A stretch of 44,303 bases of DNA, from the IMG/VR virus record IMGVR_UViG_3300033141_002942, positions 1 through 44,303 of that record; one strand, written 5' to 3'. Shown here piece by piece: positions 30,727 to 39,087 of this stretch; the stretch's first letter is position 1; every line of letters begins with the position of its first letter. The notes beneath the pieces were generated by a model that was not told the DNA's origin, made no database searches, and saw nothing but the letters and a program-made list of their open reading frames with translations. Position numbers and translations under genes: made by a program. The stretch comes from a virus.

Positions 30727-30797
30727 GTGGGTGGGGTATGTAGGTCGGCAATCAGCCGGGTTGCTAGGCTTACTAAGAGTGTATATGCCCCATCCAC
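30727..30797 (+). ncRNA. Structured RNA element with 15-bp closing stem
   Basis: GUGGGUGGGGUAUGU (30,727-30,741) pairs with AUAUGCCCCAUCCAC (30,783-30,797) without a break. Three of the pairs are G-U and would be mismatches on the opposite strand, so the + transcript is the folded one. The 39-nt inside has a CGGC/GCCG hairpin (30,746-30,758). There is no strong T run, so it is not a simple terminator. A reading frame through it (from 30,731) would have no ribosome site. Confidence 0.6.
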
Positions 30798-30823
30798 CCT
30801 ATTTTAAAAAAGGAATAAATAAA

Positions 30824-31033
30824 ATGGATAAATTAGAAGCAGATGTAAAATTGTTGATGGATCATATGTATAAGACTGAATGTAGATATTTTATTGGTGA
30901 TGAAGAAGAATGTAATCGACCTGGTAATGACGCTTTTAATAGAAGATGTAAAGCGGATTTTATTCCTCATCATATAGCTTGTAATTGTTATGGTGATATA
31001 AGGGAATGTGATTTTCCATTAGAGCATTTGTAA
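30824..31033 (+). CDS. Cys-rich protein (69 aa)
   Basis: Start at 30,824 behind AAAAAAGGAATAAATAAA; the longer frame from 30,731 would translate the structured RNA. Six Cys and paired His (ECRYF; EECNRP; RRCKADFIPHHIACNC; ECDF) point to one or two metal sites. Function unknown. Confidence 0.55.
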   Translation: MDKLEADVKLLMDHMYKTECRYFIGDEEECNRPGNDAFNRRCKADFIPHHIACNCYGDIRECDFPLEHL

Positions 31034-31045
31034 GGAATAAATAAA

Positions 31046-31237
31046 ATGGAAAATGAAGCAACTTGTATTGATTGTGCGTCAGCACTTCCATTAAAGGTTT
31101 TACATAGCAACGCTGGATATTATATTGGAACATTTTGTTCATGCTGTGGCCCATATAGTAGGGAGAGTGAATATTTCAAAACCCGTGATGAAGCAGAAAA
31201 AGAATTGAAGTTTATTTTAAAATCGGAAAAGGAATAA
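31046..31237 (+). CDS. Cys-rich protein (63 aa)
   Basis: CIDC and CSCC pairs with GPYSRESEYFKTRDEAEKEL, a zinc-ribbon plus helix layout. AAGGAATAAATAAA precedes the ATG. It is the same style as neighbours at 30,824 and 31,239. Confidence 0.55.
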   Translation: MENEATCIDCASALPLKVLHSNAGYYIGTFCSCCGPYSRESEYFKTRDEAEKELKFILKSEKE

Positions 31238-31238
31238 A

Positions 31239-31430
31239 ATGAGTGAATATAATAAATATAATGAGTGTGATGAATGTCCAATAATAGAAGATAAATTAAA
31301 ATTGTTGGGACAAAAGAGGGAACTCAAGAAAGTATTAAACAAAATTAAAAAGCTAGTTAATTCAAAGGACTGTAATTGTAATAAAATCCTAGAAGTTATT
31401 AATGATATTAAAAATAAGAGAGAGGAGTAA
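31239..31430 (+). CDS. Small Cys-containing helical protein (63 aa)
   Basis: CDEC near the N-terminus, then Lys-rich helices and a CNC pair. It follows its neighbour by 1 nt, with GGAAAAGGAATAAA upstream. Last gene of the rightward cluster. Function unknown. Confidence 0.5.
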   Translation: MSEYNKYNECDECPIIEDKLKLLGQKRELKKVLNKIKKLVNSKDCNCNKILEVINDIKNKREE

Positions 31431-31437
31431 TACATCA

Positions 31438-31548
31438 GCCCCTTGAACTATATGCGACTTATAAACACAGTTTGCACATATATAGTTTTAAACTAATGAC
31501 CTATTAGCTTAAATAAGAACTGTTCGTTTAAGATAGGTTTACAAGGGC
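31438..31548 (+). ncRNA. Large structured RNA before the terminase operon
   Basis: GCCC-TTG (31,438-31,445) pairs with CAAGGGC (31,542-31,548) and encloses two long hairpins. The first is AACTATATG with CATATATAGTT (31,446-31,487), capped by AAAC/GTTT. The second is ACCTAT-CTTAAA with TTTAAG-ATAGGT (31,499-31,538), with a 3-nt bulge. There is no reading frame of note. It may be the 3' end of the small-gene transcript, a processed RNA, or part of a packaging region. Confidence 0.5.
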
Positions 31549-31563
31549 GCTCTGGGATCAGAC

Positions 31564-31589
31564 GAGAGTGGTGGAGGCTCCTCTTTTTC
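31564..31589 (+). terminator. Probable terminator of the small-gene cluster
   Basis: An AGAG(U)GG / UCCUCU stem is followed by TTTTTC at 31,584-31,589. The stem is modest, but it lies directly after the structured RNA and upstream of the late promoter. Confidence 0.5.
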
Positions 31590-31620
31590 TTATAAAAATC
31601 CATGCAAGTGGAGGTCTGTA

Positions 31621-31643
31621 TAATAAATATTATATATTTATTA
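31621..31643 (+). repeat. Perfect AT inverted repeat upstream of the late promoter
   Basis: TAATAAATA (31,621-31,629) and TATTTATTA (31,635-31,643) are perfect inverted 9-mers separated by 5 bp. The site could be an operator or terminase/IHF-type binding site; it is too A/T-rich to be a useful terminator. Chance in AT-rich DNA cannot be excluded. Confidence 0.5.
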
Positions 31644-31687
31644 CCTGGGGGTGTTATTAAAATAATCAAAGTTTTTTTATTTTTTAC

Positions 31688-31718
31688 TTGATTTTTATAA
31701 AGTTATAAGTAATAATAT
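31688..31718 (+). promoter_or_regulatory. Late rightward promoter before the terminase genes
   Basis: TTGATT (31,688-31,693) and TAATAT (31,713-31,718) follow a T-rich run. The whole block, including AAGTAATAATATA, recurs at 37,387-37,416. The expected start site is near 31,725. Confidence 0.65.
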
Positions 31719-31777
31719 AGAAGATGGTATTAACCAATCACGACCTAACCATTATGTATATAGGGGGTTTTTGGAAA

Positions 31778-32290
31778 TTGAGCAAACTAGCGAAGAGAGC
31801 AAGAAAAAGAAAAACAAAACAGAAAACTACCAAAGTCATAAAACGTAAAGGCAAAATCAATCCTGAACGATTAATAAAAGCAATCGAAGATTCATACGGA
31901 AACATAGAGACAATAGCTTATAAAATGAACAGATCGTATGCAGTCATTTACAAACACATTAAAAACGCTCCCCCTGAGATAAAAGATATATATGATCGTG
32001 AGAATGAGCGTATCCTGGATGTAGCGGAAGAAACGGTCGTAGATATGGCTATGCAGCGTTTGCACTTTCCAACGGCTTTAAACGCCTCTAAATTCATTCT
32101 GACGCATCATAAGAAATCTGAGAGTAAGGGATATAAAGAAAAGAGGCAACTAACATTGGAAGGTGGGGAAAATCCATTGAAGGTCCAGAATGAAAATGTT
32201 GTATCTTTGGATGAAATGAAATCATGGCCTTTATCTCTTAGAAAAAAGATGTTGGCTGAAATGGAAGAAAAGGAAAAAGATGAAGATTAA
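31778..32290 (+). CDS. Terminase small subunit-like DNA-binding protein
   Basis: A basic N-terminus, then a helix-turn-helix (LIKAIEDSYGNIETIAYKMN, RSYAVIYKHI) typical of small terminase subunits, followed by helices for oligomerisation. It recognises phage DNA and feeds it to the large subunit at 32,695. The start is uncertain: ATG at 31,724 lies at or before the predicted transcript start, ATG at 31,754 has no ribosome site, and TTG at 31,778 has AGGGGG 10 nt upstream, so the last is used here. Confidence 0.65.
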   Translation: MSKLAKRARKRKTKQKTTKVIKRKGKINPERLIKAIEDSYGNIETIAYKMNRSYAVIYKHIKNAPPEIKDIYDRENERILDVAEETVVDMAMQRLHFPTALNASKFILTHHKKSESKGYKEKRQLTLEGGENPLKVQNENVVSLDEMKSWPLSLRKKMLAEMEEKEKDED

Positions 32291-32492
32291 AAAAAGTAAT
32301 ATAATAAATAATGCTCTTAGAAATGTTTTAAAAAGGGTGATTGAGTTATTCCCGAAACAATTTAAAAGAATAAAACCATGGAAACAGGAAAATATCCACG
32401 GGGAAATGCCTGGGGGTGGTTGTTGTAAAAGGGCTACAGGCCAATTTTGTTTTGAGCATAACCCGGATAATTATAAGAAGGAAAAAGAATAA
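32280..32492 (+). CDS. Small zinc-finger-like protein, second family member (70 aa)
   Basis: The C-terminal GGGCCKRATGQFCFEHNPDN matches the CxC...CxxH core of the protein at 2,719. The N-terminus is basic. AAAGGAAAAAG precedes the ATG. It overlaps the terminase small subunit end by 11 nt. Role unknown. Confidence 0.55.
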   Translation: MKIKKSNIINNALRNVLKRVIELFPKQFKRIKPWKQENIHGEMPGGGCCKRATGQFCFEHNPDNYKKEKE

Positions 32493-32698
32493 TGGGATAT
32501 GTACCACCGCCATTAATGTTATCCAGAAAAGAGTTTGAGAAAAGATATAAAGCAGGAGCCAGAACAATGAAAGAATTAGATCCAGCTTTGGTTAAATGGT
32601 CTGCTAAGAATGATTTGGTTTTTAAAATTTATATGTTTAGTGTAATTCTTTTTTTTATTGTTTTTATATTTCTTATGATATTGGCAATAACCAAATGA
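32492..32698 (+). CDS. Small membrane protein (68 aa)
   Basis: A soluble N-terminal half is followed by one C-terminal transmembrane segment (IYMFSVILFFIVFIFLMILA). GAAGGAAAAAGA precedes the ATG. It lies between the terminase subunits, overlapping the large one by 4 nt. Function unknown. Confidence 0.55.
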   Translation: MGYVPPPLMLSRKEFEKRYKAGARTMKELDPALVKWSAKNDLVFKIYMFSVILFFIVFIFLMILAITK

Positions 32699-34179
32699 CC
32701 GTAACTGAAGCTCCTATGATTAGTAAAAACCTACTCCAGAAATCCATACTCCAAGATTCCTTCTTTGAATTCATGCAATACCATTGGGATACAGTTGTTC
32801 CTGAAGAACCAGTATGGAACTGGCATATTGAATATATATGTGATGAAATGCAAAAAGTAGCTGAACGGGTATTTAATAATGAAAAGAAAAAATACGACTT
32901 AGTTATAAATGTCCCCCCTGGTTCAACTAAATCAACTATCTGTTCTATTATGTTCCCACCTTGGACTTGGATCAATATGCCTTCAGCAAGATCCATATGC
33001 AGTTCTTATTCTAATCCTCTTTCCCTTCAGTTATCCAGGAAAAGCAGGGATGTGGTTAATTCAGATAAATATCAAAATTTGTTTGATGTTAGACTTAGAC
33101 AAGATCAGCAAACTAAAAGTAATTTTGAGAATATCCAAGGTGGATATAGGTATGCTACTTCAGTTGGTGGAACAGCAATGGGATTTCATGCTCATTTTCT
33201 TATTGCAGATGATCTCCTTAATCCTTTGGAAGCAGCATCAGAAGTAGGACTTAAAAATGCAAACAGTCATCTTAGAGATACCCTTTCCACTAGAAAGGTT
33301 GATAAAGATGTCACAGTAACAGTATTGATAATGCAGAGATTACATGAAGATGATCCAACAGCAATGACACTTAATCAGAAAAAAGCAAAAGTCCGGCATA
33401 TAAATTTACCAGCTGAAATAACACTTGGAAAGAAAATGACAGTACGTCCAAGATCATTAAAAAGAAAGTATAAAAAAGATCCAGATAAAAAAGGAACACA
33501 GCTCTTAGATCCAATAAGGTTAAACAGATCAGTATTGGATGAAGCTTTAGATAAACTTCTTGAATATAGTTATGCTGGTCAATTCCTGCAGAGCCCAGTA
33601 CCCTTAGAAGGGGGAATGTTTAAAACAGCAAGAATTCATGCTGACATTCCTCCAGTAAGTAGAAATGATTGGATACAAAAGGTGAGGTTTTGGGATAAAG
33701 CAGGAACAGAAGGTGGAGGAGCTTTTACTGTTGGTCTGTTAATGGGAGAGGATAAACAAAATCGTTTTTGGATATTAGATGTAATAAGAGTTCAACTGGA
33801 TACATGGGAAAGAGAAAAGTTAGTAAAACAAACAGCTAAAATAGATATATCAAATGAACCTAGAACTAAAATAGGTATTGAGCAAGAACCAGGATCAGGG
33901 GGGAAAGAATCTGCTTTAGGTACTATTAAGAATTTAGCAGGATTTAATATTGAAGCAGTTAATCCCACAGGAGATAAGGTACAAAGAGCTGTTTCATTCT
34001 CTAAGCAGGTAAATGGAGAGAATGTTTATATGGCTCCAGGAGAATGGAATCAAACTTACATAAATGAATTAACGCTATTCCCAAATAGCAAATATAAAGA
34101 TCAAGTGGATGCTTCAAGTGGAGCATTTACATTAATGACATTTTCAGAACAAGTTGAAGTAGGAGCTTATTTAAGATGA
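32695..34179 (+). CDS. Terminase large subunit
   Basis: ATPase motor with Walker A VPPGSTKST (73-81), Walker B HFLIADD (about 167-173) and a coupling LIMQRLHEDDP segment. The nuclease half has RFWDKAGTEGGG and GIEQEPGSGG, Asp/Glu metal sites of the RNase H-like nuclease. It cuts and pumps DNA into the capsid. The length of 494 aa is normal. It overlaps the portal gene by 4 nt. Confidence 0.9.
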   Translation: MTVTEAPMISKNLLQKSILQDSFFEFMQYHWDTVVPEEPVWNWHIEYICDEMQKVAERVFNNEKKKYDLVINVPPGSTKSTICSIMFPPWTWINMPSARSICSSYSNPLSLQLSRKSRDVVNSDKYQNLFDVRLRQDQQTKSNFENIQGGYRYATSVGGTAMGFHAHFLIADDLLNPLEAASEVGLKNANSHLRDTLSTRKVDKDVTVTVLIMQRLHEDDPTAMTLNQKKAKVRHINLPAEITLGKKMTVRPRSLKRKYKKDPDKKGTQLLDPIRLNRSVLDEALDKLLEYSYAGQFLQSPVPLEGGMFKTARIHADIPPVSRNDWIQKVRFWDKAGTEGGGAFTVGLLMGEDKQNRFWILDVIRVQLDTWEREKLVKQTAKIDISNEPRTKIGIEQEPGSGGKESALGTIKNLAGFNIEAVNPTGDKVQRAVSFSKQVNGENVYMAPGEWNQTYINELTLFPNSKYKDQVDASSGAFTLMTFSEQVEVGAYLR

Positions 34180-35684
34180 AAAAAATAAAAAGATTTAAGA
34201 AGAAAGCAAAAGAAGTGACTGAACAAACATTTAATGGAATTGTTACTGAGATTATGTCAAATGAAAAAGATAGGGGTATGATTAGAAATGCTATTAGTGG
34301 AGCAATCACTAATGAAATTACCTCTAGGACTAATCTTTTAAACAAAACAATTGATGAGCGCAGGGAGATTGATGATGAATGTGGTTATCCCAGTGTAATT
34401 ACTACAGCCCAATACAGAAAAATGTATGACAGGGAAGGGATAGCAACCAGAATTGTTAATCTATACCCGGAAGAGAGTTGGTCACAAGATCCAGTAGTAG
34501 CAGAAGATGAAAAAGCTGACCCAACTGAATTTGAAAAAGCCTGGGCTGAATTAGAACGTGAACTTAAGATTTATTCCTATATGTTTAGAGGTGATGGATT
34601 GAGCGGAATAGGAAGATTTGGAATAATCCTGTTAGGGTTTGATGATGGAAAACCTCTTCATCAATCTGTTGAGGGTATAAATGAAGAAGGGGAACAGGTT
34701 GGAAGTCCTCAACATAGTCTTATATACCTAAGAGCTTTTGATGAATCTTATGTAAAGGTAAAATCAACAGAAAAGGATATTACAAATAAACGCTATGGCC
34801 TACCTACTTCATATAACATAACATTTGAGAATGAAACAGGCTCTAGCTCTGGTTCCTCAAAAGCAGGAAATAAATCTGTAGTGCATTGGTCAAGAGTTAT
34901 TCATATTGCTGATAACAGGGAAAGCTCAGAAGTATTTGGAACTCCACGAATGCAATCCTTGTTCAATCGTCTTTATGATATCAGAAAAATAGCAGGTGGT
35001 TCAGGGGAAATGTTTTGGAAAGGTGGATTTCCAGGATATGTATTTCAGATGGACCCAAAAGCAAGAGAACTATCATCAACTGAGAAAAATACTTTAGAAG
35101 ATACTATAGCAGCCTGGACAAACGGTCTTCAGCGAACTATAAGATTGCAGGGAATGGAAATAAAGGGATTGGAGCCTCAATTGGCTGATCCCAAGAATCA
35201 TATAGATGTTCAATTACAAATAATTGCTATTGCTATGGGAGTACCTAAAAGAATATTGATGGGATCAGAGCAAGCCAAATTAGCTTCATCTCAGGATAGT
35301 GAAAATTGGAGTAAGAGAATGAAGCGCAGACAGAACAAATACTTAACTCCATATCTAATAAGGCCTTTTATTGATAGATTGATTACTTTGGGTGTTTTAC
35401 CTGAAGTAGAGCAGTACGATGTTATTTGGCCTGACATGAGTACCCCATCTGAGAAAGATAAAGCTGAAGTGATGAAGATGCAGGTTGAAGCTTATGCTAG
35501 ATATGTTAGTGGGACAGTTGGTGAGCTTATCCCAGAAGAAATATTCTTGAAATTGATTGCTGGTTTTGATGAAGAGCAAATAAAAGAAATAATGGAGAAA
35601 GCTGAAACCCGACAGGAAGATATGGAATTGGAAGAAGAGGATTTTGATGAGGAAGAAGATGTAGATGAAGAGGAAACTGAATAA
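34176..35684 (+). CDS. Portal protein (DUF1073-like)
   Basis: 502 aa. The segments MYDREGIATRIVNLYPEESW and GDGLSGIGRFGIILLGFDDG, a HWSRVIHIADNRESSEVFGT stretch and MGVPKRILMGSEQAKLASSQ match the DUF1073-type portal. The C-terminus is polyacidic. It forms the dodecameric DNA entry channel at one capsid vertex. Gene order (terminase, portal, minor head protein) agrees. Confidence 0.85.
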   Translation: MKKIKRFKKKAKEVTEQTFNGIVTEIMSNEKDRGMIRNAISGAITNEITSRTNLLNKTIDERREIDDECGYPSVITTAQYRKMYDREGIATRIVNLYPEESWSQDPVVAEDEKADPTEFEKAWAELERELKIYSYMFRGDGLSGIGRFGIILLGFDDGKPLHQSVEGINEEGEQVGSPQHSLIYLRAFDESYVKVKSTEKDITNKRYGLPTSYNITFENETGSSSGSSKAGNKSVVHWSRVIHIADNRESSEVFGTPRMQSLFNRLYDIRKIAGGSGEMFWKGGFPGYVFQMDPKARELSSTEKNTLEDTIAAWTNGLQRTIRLQGMEIKGLEPQLADPKNHIDVQLQIIAIAMGVPKRILMGSEQAKLASSQDSENWSKRMKRRQNKYLTPYLIRPFIDRLITLGVLPEVEQYDVIWPDMSTPSEKDKAEVMKMQVEAYARYVSGTVGELIPEEIFLKLIAGFDEEQIKEIMEKAETRQEDMELEEEDFDEEEDVDEEETE

Positions 35685-36785
35685 ATGGTTTTACTTAGAC
35701 GAGACCCAACCAGAACAACTACAATTCGTAATCAGTATCAAGCTGAAATGCGGAGAAGGTTTAAAGCTCTTCGTAAATTAGTTACTAAAGCAATACTGGA
35801 TTTAGATGTTTTAGGATTAGATGAAAGTCAGCCATTATCATTTAATCAAGAACTAATATCAAATGCATTACCAGAAAGACAAGCATGGAGATTCCAAACA
35901 GATGCTCAGAAACTTACATCATTCCAAACATGGCTACAACAGCAAATTGATCAAGAAATATTAAGTGTAGATGCAAGAGGAAATCCCTGGACAGCTAAAT
36001 ATGTTGACTCATCCTATAGGAAAGGTGTTGTTCGATCATTTAATGAAGCTAATAAGCAATTGGATGAGCCATTGGGTTTTTATCAAGGGAGAAGATCACA
36101 ATTCCTAGAATCCTCATTTGCTCAACCGGAAAGATTAAGTAAACTCCAATTTCTTTATACAAGATCATTTGAAGAGTTAAAAGGAATCACAGCTGCAATG
36201 TCTCAGCAATTAAGTCGAGTATTGGCTGGTGGAATTGCTAATGGCAAAGGTGCTAGAGCAATCGCAAGGGAATTAAGTAATACAATTACAGGTATCACAA
36301 ATAAAAGGGCATTAGTATTAGCCCGGACAGAAGTAATTTCTGCTCATGCTGAAGGACAGCTAGATTCATTTCAGGAATTAGGAATTGAAAAGGTTGGAGT
36401 ATTAGTTGAATGGGATACAGCCGGTGATGCAGCTGTATGTGAATTATGTGCTCCTCTGCAGGGAGCAATATTAACAATTAAACAGGCAAGAGGAATGATT
36501 CCCAGGCATCCGAATTGTAGATGTGCTTGGATACCAGCATCAAAAAGTAAAACTAATAGAAAGAAGAAAGTCCAAACACCTGGTAAAATTAAAAGATCAT
36601 TAAAAGCTGAACTGCCTAATAAAACAAGGGCTGGAGATAAAGTTCCTCAGACAGTTAAGGAAGCTAAAAAAAGAAGTTCTTGGGTAGGGAAAGAAAAAGT
36701 AACTACAAATGTATGTGATCATCTTGAAACAAATGAAAAATGGTTTAATAATTATATGGAAGCTTTACGAGATTATAGAAATTGA
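35685..36785 (+). CDS. Minor head / head morphogenesis protein (SPP1 gp7, Mu F-like)
   Basis: The C-terminal domain carries the family signature: RALVLARTEVISAHAEGQLD, VEWDTAGDAAVCELCAPLQG and MIPRHPNCRCAW with conserved Cys and His. The N-terminus is helical. These proteins bind the portal and are needed for head assembly or DNA ejection. The ATG directly follows the portal stop. Confidence 0.85.
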   Translation: MVLLRRDPTRTTTIRNQYQAEMRRRFKALRKLVTKAILDLDVLGLDESQPLSFNQELISNALPERQAWRFQTDAQKLTSFQTWLQQQIDQEILSVDARGNPWTAKYVDSSYRKGVVRSFNEANKQLDEPLGFYQGRRSQFLESSFAQPERLSKLQFLYTRSFEELKGITAAMSQQLSRVLAGGIANGKGARAIARELSNTITGITNKRALVLARTEVISAHAEGQLDSFQELGIEKVGVLVEWDTAGDAAVCELCAPLQGAILTIKQARGMIPRHPNCRCAWIPASKSKTNRKKKVQTPGKIKRSLKAELPNKTRAGDKVPQTVKEAKKRSSWVGKEKVTTNVCDHLETNEKWFNNYMEALRDYRN

Positions 36786-36795
36786 TAAAGGAGAA

Positions 36796-37194
36796 ATGAA
36801 AGTGGGAAGAAGAAATGGAAAAGGATTACCTTATAATAATTTAGAGGTAACAACTAATGCTAAAGAGCATTTTTTATTTTTATGTAATATGTATGAAAAT
36901 ATGGGGAAGTTAATTAAGCTCCAATCCCAAACGGTTTCTCATCCTTCATTTAGCAAAACAACAGCCCCAGCTATTTTAGTAAATATGACCCAACAGCATC
37001 ATGAGATGGGAGAAGAGTTAAAAAATATAGGAGCCTATCTTGATTTGATGCCAGGTAAAAATGTATTGAGACCTGAAGAGCCTGAAGGGAAAGAAGTGGA
37101 GGTTGAAGTTGAGAAAGAACCCCCTATGATGTCTGGTGATTTTGTATCTAATATACAACCTGAGGAAGAAAATAATGACAATGACACCTATTAA
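36796..37194 (+). CDS. Hypothetical head-module protein (132 aa)
   Basis: AAAGGAGAA precedes the ATG at 36,796. The N-terminal helical domain (AKEHFLFLCNMYENMGKLIK) is followed by an acidic, Val/Glu-rich tail. It sits between the minor head protein and the protease-scaffold. It may be an assembly accessory, but there is no motif to say so. Confidence 0.5.
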   Translation: MKVGRRNGKGLPYNNLEVTTNAKEHFLFLCNMYENMGKLIKLQSQTVSHPSFSKTTAPAILVNMTQQHHEMGEELKNIGAYLDLMPGKNVLRPEEPEGKEVEVEVEKEPPMMSGDFVSNIQPEEENNDNDTY

Positions 37195-37363
37195 AAATCC
37201 AGAGATATTGAAAAGGCAAGAATTTCAATTACAGTGGATTCAGGGATTATTAGTGTCTGCTCAAAAGCGTAGATGGTACGGGAAAATCACGATGGAGATT
37301 AAGAATGGCATGGTTCATGAAGTGACTAATATAGAGACATTAAGACCCCCAGAACCCGAATAA
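37175..37363 (+). CDS. DUF2292-like small protein (62 aa)
   Basis: Start at 37,175 after GAGGAAGAAAATA, overlapping its neighbour by 20 nt. The segment RRWYGKITMEIKNGMVHEVT resembles the YGKVxLxFxxGxVxxI core of DUF2292 proteins. Last gene before the second late promoter. Function unknown. Confidence 0.5.
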   Translation: MTMTPIKNPEILKRQEFQLQWIQGLLVSAQKRRWYGKITMEIKNGMVHEVTNIETLRPPEPE

Positions 37364-37386
37364 TTAAAATTTTTTTTATTTTTTTC

Positions 37387-37416
37387 TTGATTTTTTTAAA
37401 TAACAAGTAATAATAT
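37387..37416 (+). promoter_or_regulatory. Late rightward promoter before the capsid genes
   Basis: TTGATT (37,387-37,392), 18-bp spacer and TAATAT (37,411-37,416), inside a block nearly identical to that at 31,688, including the preceding T run and AAGTAATAATATA. It gives the capsid genes their own start. Confidence 0.65.
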
Positions 37417-37455
37417 AAGCATATATGTAGAATGTAGGAGCCTTTCTATAAAAAG

Positions 37456-37488
37456 GACCACTTCTTAAATCGAAGCTGGTCTTTTTTT
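37456..37488 (+). terminator. Terminator/attenuator in the capsid-operon leader
   Basis: GACCACTTC (37,456-37,464) pairs with GAAGCTGGTC (37,472-37,481) with one bulged C, followed by TTTTTTT. A small CCTTT/AAAGG hairpin precedes it (37,441-37,456) and shares one G. It lies after the promoter and before the protease gene, so it would act on capsid-operon transcripts unless its only role is to stop upstream transcription. Confidence 0.7.
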
Positions 37489-37503
37489 ATTGGGAGGGTA
37501 AGG

Positions 37504-39018
37504 ATGGAGAGCAATTCTTTATTCGTAACAAATAACTCAACCGCAGTTGAAGAGCTTTTCACAGAAGTAACTTTCAACCTCAAAGCCGATAAAGCTAAAA
37601 CCCGATATGATACCTTTCAAGGAAAACAATATTTAGTAGTCCCTTGTGTAATGATAACAGAAGGTATTCTCAATGGTTCTGAAGGCCCATTATATTATCC
37701 GGCAAAAGAGCTTTCTAAAACTCCAGCCGTATGGAATGCAAAACCGGTTGTAGTTCATCATCCTGAAATGAATGGCCAACCTGTATCAGCTTGTGATCCT
37801 ATTATTATTGAGACATATAGTATTGGATTGCTTTTTAATACTCGATGGGAAGATGGAAAGCTAAAAACTGAATGTTGGATTGATGAAGAGAAAGCTAATC
37901 AAGTTGATGAGAGAGTATTGGAAGCAGTTGAAAATGAAAGTATGATGGAGGTTAGTACAGGACTTTATCTTGATAATGATAAAAAGGAAGGTAAATGGAA
38001 TGGGGAAGTTTATAATGGCACTGTTCGTAATTTCCGGCCTGATCATTTAGCTATACTTCCTGATCTTAAAGGAGCTTGTTCAATAGAGGACGGTGCTGGA
38101 CTTCTTCGTAATGCTAAGAAAGAAAATACACCTGAAGGAAGATTTGCAGGAAGTCTATATAAAGTTTTTAATGAAATGAGTCATAACGAATTGTGGGGGA
38201 AATTAAACGATAAAGTTGAAACAGCTGCCATGAATTCTTGGGTGGTGGATGTGTATGATGATTATTTTGTATATGAAGTTAAAGATAAAATGTATTACCA
38301 AGAATATGAAGTTAATAATGAGGATGAAGTAAAGTTTATTGGTCTTCGACAGGAAGTCGAAAAAATAACCCAGTATAAAACTACTGATGGTAATTTAATT
38401 GGTAATGTTTCAAACCATGTTCATAATAAGGAGTTAGATATGAACAAGAAGAAAATTGTTGATGGTCTCATTAAGAATGAGAAAAGTCCCTGGACTGAAG
38501 AAGACAGGGAAGCTTTGATGGCGATGGATGAAGGTAAACTGGAATGTGTTGTGAATGGTTCGGAAGAAAAGAAGGTTGAGCCTGAACCGAAACCTAAAGC
38601 AAATGTTGATCCTGAACCGAAGAAGGGAAAGAAGACAGAACCCAAGAAGAAGGAAGAAGGCAAAGAAGTTCCTGCAGAGAATAAGGAACTGACTGACGCG
38701 GAATATATTGCCAATGCTCCAAAGGGAGTTCAGGACATGTATAATTTTGCGATTGCCACTCTTAATAAGCAGAAAGTTGATTTGATCACGAAGATCACAG
38801 CCAATGATCGGAATCCTTATACCCCAGAAGAGCTTGCAGTAAAAAATGTGGGTGAACTTGAAAATCTTGCTATTCTGGCTGAAGTTCCTGTGCAGAAACC
38901 TGCACCTGTAATTCCTGCTTCTCCTCTTTTTAATGGACAGGCTCCTCTGCCTGTAGCAAATGAAGATGAAGAAGAGCCACTGGTTGCTCCGGGTGTTGTG
39001 AATGCAGAAGAAGAATAA
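37504..39018 (+). CDS. Prohead protease-scaffold protein (DUF2213-like)
   Basis: The N-terminal half (about 30-210) matches the DUF2213 protease type: VMITEGILNG, WNAKPVVVHHPEMNG, SMMEVSTGLYLDN and FRPDHLAILPDLKGACSIED. The His and Ser here are likely catalytic. The C-terminal half is a Lys/Glu/Pro-rich scaffold-like region (about 330-400) and a helical end. Fusing protease and scaffold lets the core be digested after assembly. The start follows GGGAGGGTAAGG. Confidence 0.8.
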   Translation: MESNSLFVTNNSTAVEELFTEVTFNLKADKAKTRYDTFQGKQYLVVPCVMITEGILNGSEGPLYYPAKELSKTPAVWNAKPVVVHHPEMNGQPVSACDPIIIETYSIGLLFNTRWEDGKLKTECWIDEEKANQVDERVLEAVENESMMEVSTGLYLDNDKKEGKWNGEVYNGTVRNFRPDHLAILPDLKGACSIEDGAGLLRNAKKENTPEGRFAGSLYKVFNEMSHNELWGKLNDKVETAAMNSWVVDVYDDYFVYEVKDKMYYQEYEVNNEDEVKFIGLRQEVEKITQYKTTDGNLIGNVSNHVHNKELDMNKKKIVDGLIKNEKSPWTEEDREALMAMDEGKLECVVNGSEEKKVEPEPKPKANVDPEPKKGKKTEPKKKEEGKEVPAENKELTDAEYIANAPKGVQDMYNFAIATLNKQKVDLITKITANDRNPYTPEELAVKNVGELENLAILAEVPVQKPAPVIPASPLFNGQAPLPVANEDEEEPLVAPGVVNAEEE

Positions 39019-39087
39019 GTAAAGATTTATTTATATAATGGAAGTACAAGGTAAAAATTCAGTAACTAACTTTAAAGGAGATATGTA

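Noticed and set aside
30731-30823. N-terminal extension of the 30,824 protein
   Set aside because: The extension translates the 15-bp-stem RNA and lacks a ribosome site, whereas AAGGAATAAATAAA precedes the ATG at 30,824.
39001-39060. TATAAT at 39,034 as a promoter for the decoration and capsid genes
   Set aside because: No acceptable -35 lies 16-19 bp upstream and the sequence does not match either phage promoter class seen elsewhere.
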